A DNA stretch of 8,826 nt from a bacterium (GTDB taxonomy: Bacteria > Oederibacteriota > PGYV01 > DSBP01), in the NCBI GenBank assembly GCA_011049465.1, contig DSBP01000088.1, positions 1-8,826 of the forward strand. The letters are read 5' to 3'. The number at the start of each line of letters is the position of its first letter. Position 1 is the stretch's first letter. The translations under genes were made by a program, and so were the position numbers. Below, piece by piece: positions 5,326-8,826 of this stretch. Below the pieces are notes generated by a model, which was not told the origin of the DNA, did no database searches, and saw nothing but the letters and a program-made list of their open reading frames with translations.

Positions 5326-5622
5326 AAATATTTTTGGCTTGTATTGGCAATTGGGGATGGACATAGCATAGGCTTGCCGCATCTTAAAACATAGACAAAT
5401 AACGGCATGCGGTGAGCTGGGGGGTGGTTTGGGGCGGACGGGGACATGATATCCGGTAAACCATAGCAGTTTTCATCGCGTGAAGGATAATTTTGTGCTG
5501 CCGCTGAAGCCGTGTTTTTGAATACCGGTTGTGCCGGATGCCGCGGCAGAGCCGGGCTGTTTCAGGAATGGATTTTTGGTTCAGGGCCGGGAATTGTCCC
5601 CGGCCCCAAACCTCTTATTCCG
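5326..5622. other. intergenic stretch between the propeller gene and the vapBC promoter
   Basis: About 300 bases without a convincing gene. The part next to the propeller gene holds a strong stem-loop (5578-5612). The part near 5326-5345 is A/T-rich upstream DNA of the vapBC promoter. The middle (about 5400-5560) is G-rich on the plus strand and carries only short frames without ribosome sites. I see no insertion-sequence end or RNA gene. Confidence 0.6.
5578..5612 (-). terminator. strong stem-loop after the propeller gene
   Basis: GGTTCAGGGCCGGG (5578-5591) faces CCCGGCCCCAAACC (5599-5612) across a 7-base loop: 14 pairs including two G:T. It begins 10 bases after the TAG stop of the large gene. 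No T run follows on the minus strand (AAAAATCC follows), so it is either an atypical terminator or a structure that protects the mRNA 3' end. Confidence 0.55.
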
Positions 5623-8600
5623 CTATTTCATCATTATTATGCTGGTAAGCGCGGTGCTTGACCCTTCTTTCATTTTAAGCTCTGCTTTTAATATGTACAT
5701 TCCGGCGCCGAGCTCTTTGCCGCCCGCTGCCCTGCCGTCCCATTTTATCTTATGCGTGCCGGTCGTGAGATAATAAACCCCTTCCAGCTCCTTCTGCCAT
5801 ATAAGCCTGCCTGCCCGTGAAAATATTTTCAGGTAAACTTTTGACGACGGATCAATGGCGTATACCATTTCATTATTTCCCGCCGTGCTTACGCCGCTTC
5901 CGTTTGTCTCTATTGAATACTCCAGGTATGCCCCTGTCTGCGATGTGGCCGGATTCGGGTATGTCATTACCGAAGATATCTCCGCCGGAAGGGCCGTCGA
6001 CGCGGGTTCCTGTCCCCACACCAGGCTGCCGCTGTAATACGCCGTGGCTTTTGTCCACGACTGCCAGCTCTGCGAGTTCGTGTAGCTCCAGTCATTGGAC
6101 TGCGTCATGTTTGACCAGTCCGATTTATGGAACCTCAGATGGAACTCGACATATTCACCGGGCTGCAGCACAATATCACCGCTGAATTTCACGCTTATAT
6201 AGTGTGTCTGGCCGCCAAGCGTTGTAGCCGCGACTGAAACGCTCACGTTTGAACCTATAGAAATTCCCTGGGGCATTTTTCCCGCCCAGTCAACGACTGC
6301 CTGTACTGACTGGCCGGTACAGTCGCAGTTGAACCAGTAGCGCGCCTCGGCGTTATTCAGGTTTATTGCCGATGTTCCGCTGTTAACAACCTGCATATGC
6401 GGGTTCGGGCTGTTTGTGCTGTCGTTGGTATTCGCGCTCTTCACCTTTATTGTCAGGTTGGCCGCAACAGGTATTGTCACCGTCGCTGTCGGCAATACCG
6501 GTGTGTTTGTCGGAACAGGCGTTGTCGGCGTCGCTGTCGGCAATACCGGTGTGTTTGTCGGAACAGGCGTTGTCACCGTCGCTGTCGGCGGCACTGCTGT
6601 GTTCGTCGCTGTCGGCGGCACTGCCGTGTTCGTCGCTGTAGCCGCTGTGCAAGCCGCGCCTAAAACCGCGTCGCCAAACGCTGCCGTATTCTGCCAATTG
6701 CTTGAAGTCCCGTTCCACATCAACACGCCTTCCCTTGCTCCACCGTTGGAATCAATATTTACCCCAATGTCCAGCCCATAAACAGCTCCCTGCACAGGCA
6801 TTACACCGAGCAATGCCCACGGCAGCCTCATTTCAACAACATAGCCGCCTGCCCTGGCTCCTACAGCGCCGGCTGCGCCGCTTGTCTTTCCATTAATCTC
6901 CCTTAAAACCTGATCGTTGTATCTCATGGAGAACTGAAAATCATCTGTACCGTATGTTACCGAGCGGTTATGATTCATATCCAGATAAACTTCAACAGAC
7001 GAATCATCATACCACGCTGTTCCTGAATCATTGTTAGGCGACGGGTCAGTTACGTCCACTGCCACATACAGATTTGTATTGTCCCATCTTACCTTGAATT
7101 TTGAAGTTACGTTTTGCGGGTTTGTCCCTGTGATAAGCCTGTTGTTTGTCATCCACATCCCGTCCTGCCACGCCGCATCGCTGATGCTGCCGTCAATTAC
7201 TATTCCCTGTCCGCACTCCACGGCAACGGCGGAAGGCATGGGTGTCGCGGTCGGCGTTACTACAGGTGTGTTTGTCGCCGTATTCCCCGGTGTCTGCTCA
7301 ACCGTCGGAGTAATAACTGCATCCGGCGGGCTGATTTTCCACAAGCCAAAACATCCGCCCATTGAGTGCAGATAACGCGTAAGCGGATTCACCCGCACAA
7401 AAGATGGCATTTCGCCGCCGCTTCCAAATTTAGCGGTATTATTTACCATGGATTCCCATGTTTTGCCGCCGTCAACAGAACGCACAAGAGTATTATTTGC
7501 AAGATAAAGGCCCGTGTAATAGCCCGCATATACAATATCAGGATTTACCGGATCTGTCGCAACTGTTTGAACTTTTCTTTCATTATTTTGTGACGCAGGC
7601 AGGCTTCCTATTATATTAGTTGCGCTCCCGTTAAAGTTTATTTTCCAGAAAGCATATTCAGCCGCGACATAATAGCATGAATTTTTCCAATCCACCGCCA
7701 CGTCTTTGGCTCCCGAGACCGACGAACCCACCCCGGTCCAGGAAAAGCCGTCATTTGTTGAATAAACCACTTGCCCGGATCTCAGGCCCACAAGGGCTTT
7801 ATTTTGAGGATTATAAGTATATACCCCGTCCACTCCGGAAGAAGACCATGTATATCCTTTGTCCGTGGACTTTTTATTTCCAATAAAAATTATATTGGGT
7901 TTTCCGGGAACGCTTAAACCCGTCTTTGAACCGCCCGGATCCACTCCCGTATTAACCCAGCTTGCGCCTCCGTTATGAGTCACATATATAATGGTAGGCT
8001 TCCACCAGCCCGGCGCCATGCATGCAATCCACGTCGTCGCGTCAACAGCATAGCCGCCGTACGCATAACCGCCATAGCTCGTGCCGTCGGGTTTCAGCCA
8101 TTTCCACGTGTTTCCACCGTCCAGAGTAACCGCGGCCCCGTAATCCTGAGTCGTTGACAAATAAATATTCGGATTATCCGAAGCAAAATTATTATATCCT
8201 GTTGCCGCTATCGCGGTATAACCGTTTGAACTCATGCCAAAGGTTTTACCGCCGTCAAAGCTTTTATTCATGTAATCCGCGCTTCCGCAGCCTATAGCTA
8301 TATTGGCGTCCGTTGGATGCCACGCGGCATACAATGCCCTGTTTCCCATTTTGAAAAAACTATTTGTCATGTCTATCTTCACTCTTGCCCACGTATTGCC
8401 GCCGTCATGACTGTAATAATTGTCAAGGTTCCACCACTCCGCGCCGTGAGTGTCAACCAGCATCCTATTGGGGTTTGCAGGGCTGACCCTGCAGTAAACA
8501 AGATACCTCCCCGAAGGCAGTCCCGCACCGTTAAGCTTTATCCAGGAGTCCCCGCCATTGGTACTTTTATATATGTCATACTGATTTGTCACATAAACAG

Positions 8601-8826
8601 ATTCGGGATATGTGTGAATTGTATCAAGAGAATTGACATGCCATGACTGTAGTTTCTGCCAGGAGGCGCCTTTATCCTTGCTGCGCCAAAGGCCCGTGCT
8701 GTTTCCCGCTATTACCCATCCATTCGCGGGTATTACCTTTATGATACCGCCGCCGCCGGCGCCGCCGCAAGAACCCAGCGAAACCCAGGACTGCCCGCCG
8801 TTTGTTGACTTATATATATTCCCGTC
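5623..8826 (-). CDS. secreted Asp-box beta-propeller protein with CBM9, CBM3 and FlgD-like C-terminal domains, 5' end outside
   Basis: The frame is open to the right edge, so the 1067 residues seen lack the N-terminus; a GTG at 8590-8592 is internal. Residues 1-502, counted from the edge, are BNR/sortilin-like propeller blades with about ten Asp boxes (STNGGQSW, SKDKGASW, SHDGGNTW, SVDGGKTW and others), as in GH74 xyloglucanases. A Thr/Pro linker (503-533) leads to a CBM9 module (534-724) with IDGSISDAAW, SSVEVYLD and MRLPWALLG. A repeated Thr/Pro linker (725-789) leads to a CBM3 cellulose-binding module (790-943) with HMQVVNSG, RYWF, KSDWSNMTQSNDWSY and LVWGQEP. The tail (945-1067) has YPNP, IKWDGR and LGAGMYILKAEL and resembles the FlgD Ig-like domain used as an exported C-terminus in several phyla. 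The protein probably binds, and perhaps cleaves, plant glucan outside the cell. GH74 activity is inferred, because the catalytic Asp residues cannot be placed. Confidence 0.88.
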   Translation of the reverse strand, partial: DGNIYKSTNGGQSWVSLGSCGGAGGGGIIKVIPANGWVIAGNSTGLWRSKDKGASWQKLQSWHVNSLDTIHTYPESVYVTNQYDIYKSTNGGDSWIKLNGAGLPSGRYLVYCRVSPANPNRMLVDTHGAEWWNLDNYYSHDGGNTWARVKIDMTNSFFKMGNRALYAAWHPTDANIAIGCGSADYMNKSFDGGKTFGMSSNGYTAIAATGYNNFASDNPNIYLSTTQDYGAAVTLDGGNTWKWLKPDGTSYGGYAYGGYAVDATTWIACMAPGWWKPTIIYVTHNGGASWVNTGVDPGGSKTGLSVPGKPNIIFIGNKKSTDKGYTWSSSGVDGVYTYNPQNKALVGLRSGQVVYSTNDGFSWTGVGSSVSGAKDVAVDWKNSCYYVAAEYAFWKINFNGSATNIIGSLPASQNNERKVQTVATDPVNPDIVYAGYYTGLYLANNTLVRSVDGGKTWESMVNNTAKFGSGGEMPSFVRVNPLTRYLHSMGGCFGLWKISPPDAVITPTVEQTPGNTATNTPVVTPTATPMPSAVAVECGQGIVIDGSISDAAWQDGMWMTNNRLITGTNPQNVTSKFKVRWDNTNLYVAVDVTDPSPNNDSGTAWYDDSSVEVYLDMNHNRSVTYGTDDFQFSMRYNDQVLREINGKTSGAAGAVGARAGGYVVEMRLPWALLGVMPVQGAVYGLDIGVNIDSNGGAREGVLMWNGTSSNWQNTAAFGDAVLGAACTAATATNTAVPPTATNTAVPPTATVTTPVPTNTPVLPTATPTTPVPTNTPVLPTATVTIPVAANLTIKVKSANTNDSTNSPNPHMQVVNSGTSAINLNNAEARYWFNCDCTGQSVQAVVDWAGKMPQGISIGSNVSVSVAATTLGGQTHYISVKFSGDIVLQPGEYVEFHLRFHKSDWSNMTQSNDWSYTNSQSWQSWTKATAYYSGSLVWGQEPASTALPAEISSVMTYPNPATSQTGAYLEYSIETNGSGVSTAGNNEMVYAIDPSSKVYLKIFSRAGRLIWQKELEGVYYLTTGTHKIKWDGRAAGGKELGAGMYILKAELKMKEGSSTALTSIIMMK
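5998..6459 (-). other. CBM3 cellulose-binding module of the large protein
   Basis: The encoded segment starts LTIKVKSANTNDSTN and ends LVWGQEPAS. It carries the family pattern NSPNPHMQVVNSG, the RYWF strand, VDWAGKMPQG, FHKSDWSNMTQSNDWSY and the final GSLVWGQEP. CBM3 modules bind crystalline cellulose through a flat aromatic strip. A Cys-Asp-Cys sits directly after RYWFN. Confidence 0.85.
6477..6650 (-). repeat. in-frame tandem repeats coding for the Thr/Pro linker
   Basis: On the plus-strand text a 48-base unit (starting CGTCGCTGTCGGCAATACCG at 6481 and again at 6529, with a third start at 6577) gives 16-residue linker units such as TPVPTNTPVLPTATVT. Next to it a 27-base unit (starts at 6578, 6605 and, in part, 6632) gives nine-residue TATNTAVPP units. 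Both periods keep the frame. Confidence 0.85.
6655..7227 (-). other. CBM9 carbohydrate-binding module of the large protein
   Basis: The encoded segment runs from about VAVECGQGIVIDGSISDAAW to WQNTAAFGDAVLGAA. Family signs are the ligand-fold start IDGSISDAAW, LYVAVDVTDP, the acidic WYDDSSVEVYLD strand, MRLPWALLG and the GLDIGVNIDSNGG plus W and FGDAVL ending. Members bind the reducing ends of glucans or act as accessory domains. Confidence 0.8.

Noticed and set aside
5395..5570. Small RNA or gene in the G-rich stretch between vapBC and the propeller gene
   Set aside because: No promoter, ribosome site or convincing fold was seen there.
6477..6650. Possible CRISPR-like array
   Set aside because: The units are directly adjacent and in frame with Thr/Pro codons, without unique spacers.
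6397..6781. Long plus-strand open frames across the repeated linker
   Set aside because: They are Arg/Cys- or Val/Gly-rich mirror images of the 48- and 27-base repeats in the large gene, with no ribosome site.
8590..8592. GTG as the true start of the propeller gene
   Set aside because: The frame stays open to the window edge with two more Asp-box blades upstream, so the GTG is internal.

Overview
The window is bacterial DNA of intermediate GC with every recognisable gene on the minus strand, so the genes are read from high to low coordinates. The large exported protein has a beta-propeller, CBM9 and CBM3 modules, Thr/Pro-rich linkers and a FlgD-like C-terminal domain. Together with mixed vapBC remnants this suggests an uncultured, free-living polysaccharide-degrading bacterium, such as a candidate phylum near Fibrobacterota, Elusimicrobiota or Goldbacteria. 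That placement is a guess from protein architecture.

Layout in transcription order. (1) 8826-5623: the C-terminal 1067 residues of a giant secreted Asp-box propeller protein with CBM9, CBM3 and a FlgD-like tail. Its gene is followed by a strong stem-loop. (2) 5276-4639: an intact vapBC-type toxin-antitoxin pair (AbrB-like antitoxin, PIN toxin) behind a near-consensus promoter. (3) 4530-4240: a 96-residue orphan protein with its own promoter. (4) 4135-3274: a secreted protein of unknown function whose frame is broken at a run of nine A. (5) 3242-2982: a remnant of a second PIN toxin that lacks its N-terminal half. (6) 2857-2237: a SAM methyltransferase, apparently made from a leaderless mRNA. 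(7) 2164 to beyond 1: a probable three-gene operon of a KamA-like radical SAM enzyme, an exported SagB-type nitroreductase and a membrane-anchored protein that runs off the left edge.

Functionally, the right part is polysaccharide binding and probably degradation. The middle is a small accessory or decay zone (toxin-antitoxin, toxin remnant, frameshifted gene, orphan). The left part is an enzyme operon. The most unusual points are the KamA homologue whose lysine-binding acidic residues are replaced by Arg and Ser, the A9 frame break, the truncated PIN gene, and four minus-strand promoters of one pattern (TTGACT or TTGATT, 16-17 bp, TGn plus a TATAAT-like -10). I see no rRNA, tRNA, CRISPR array or intact insertion sequence.
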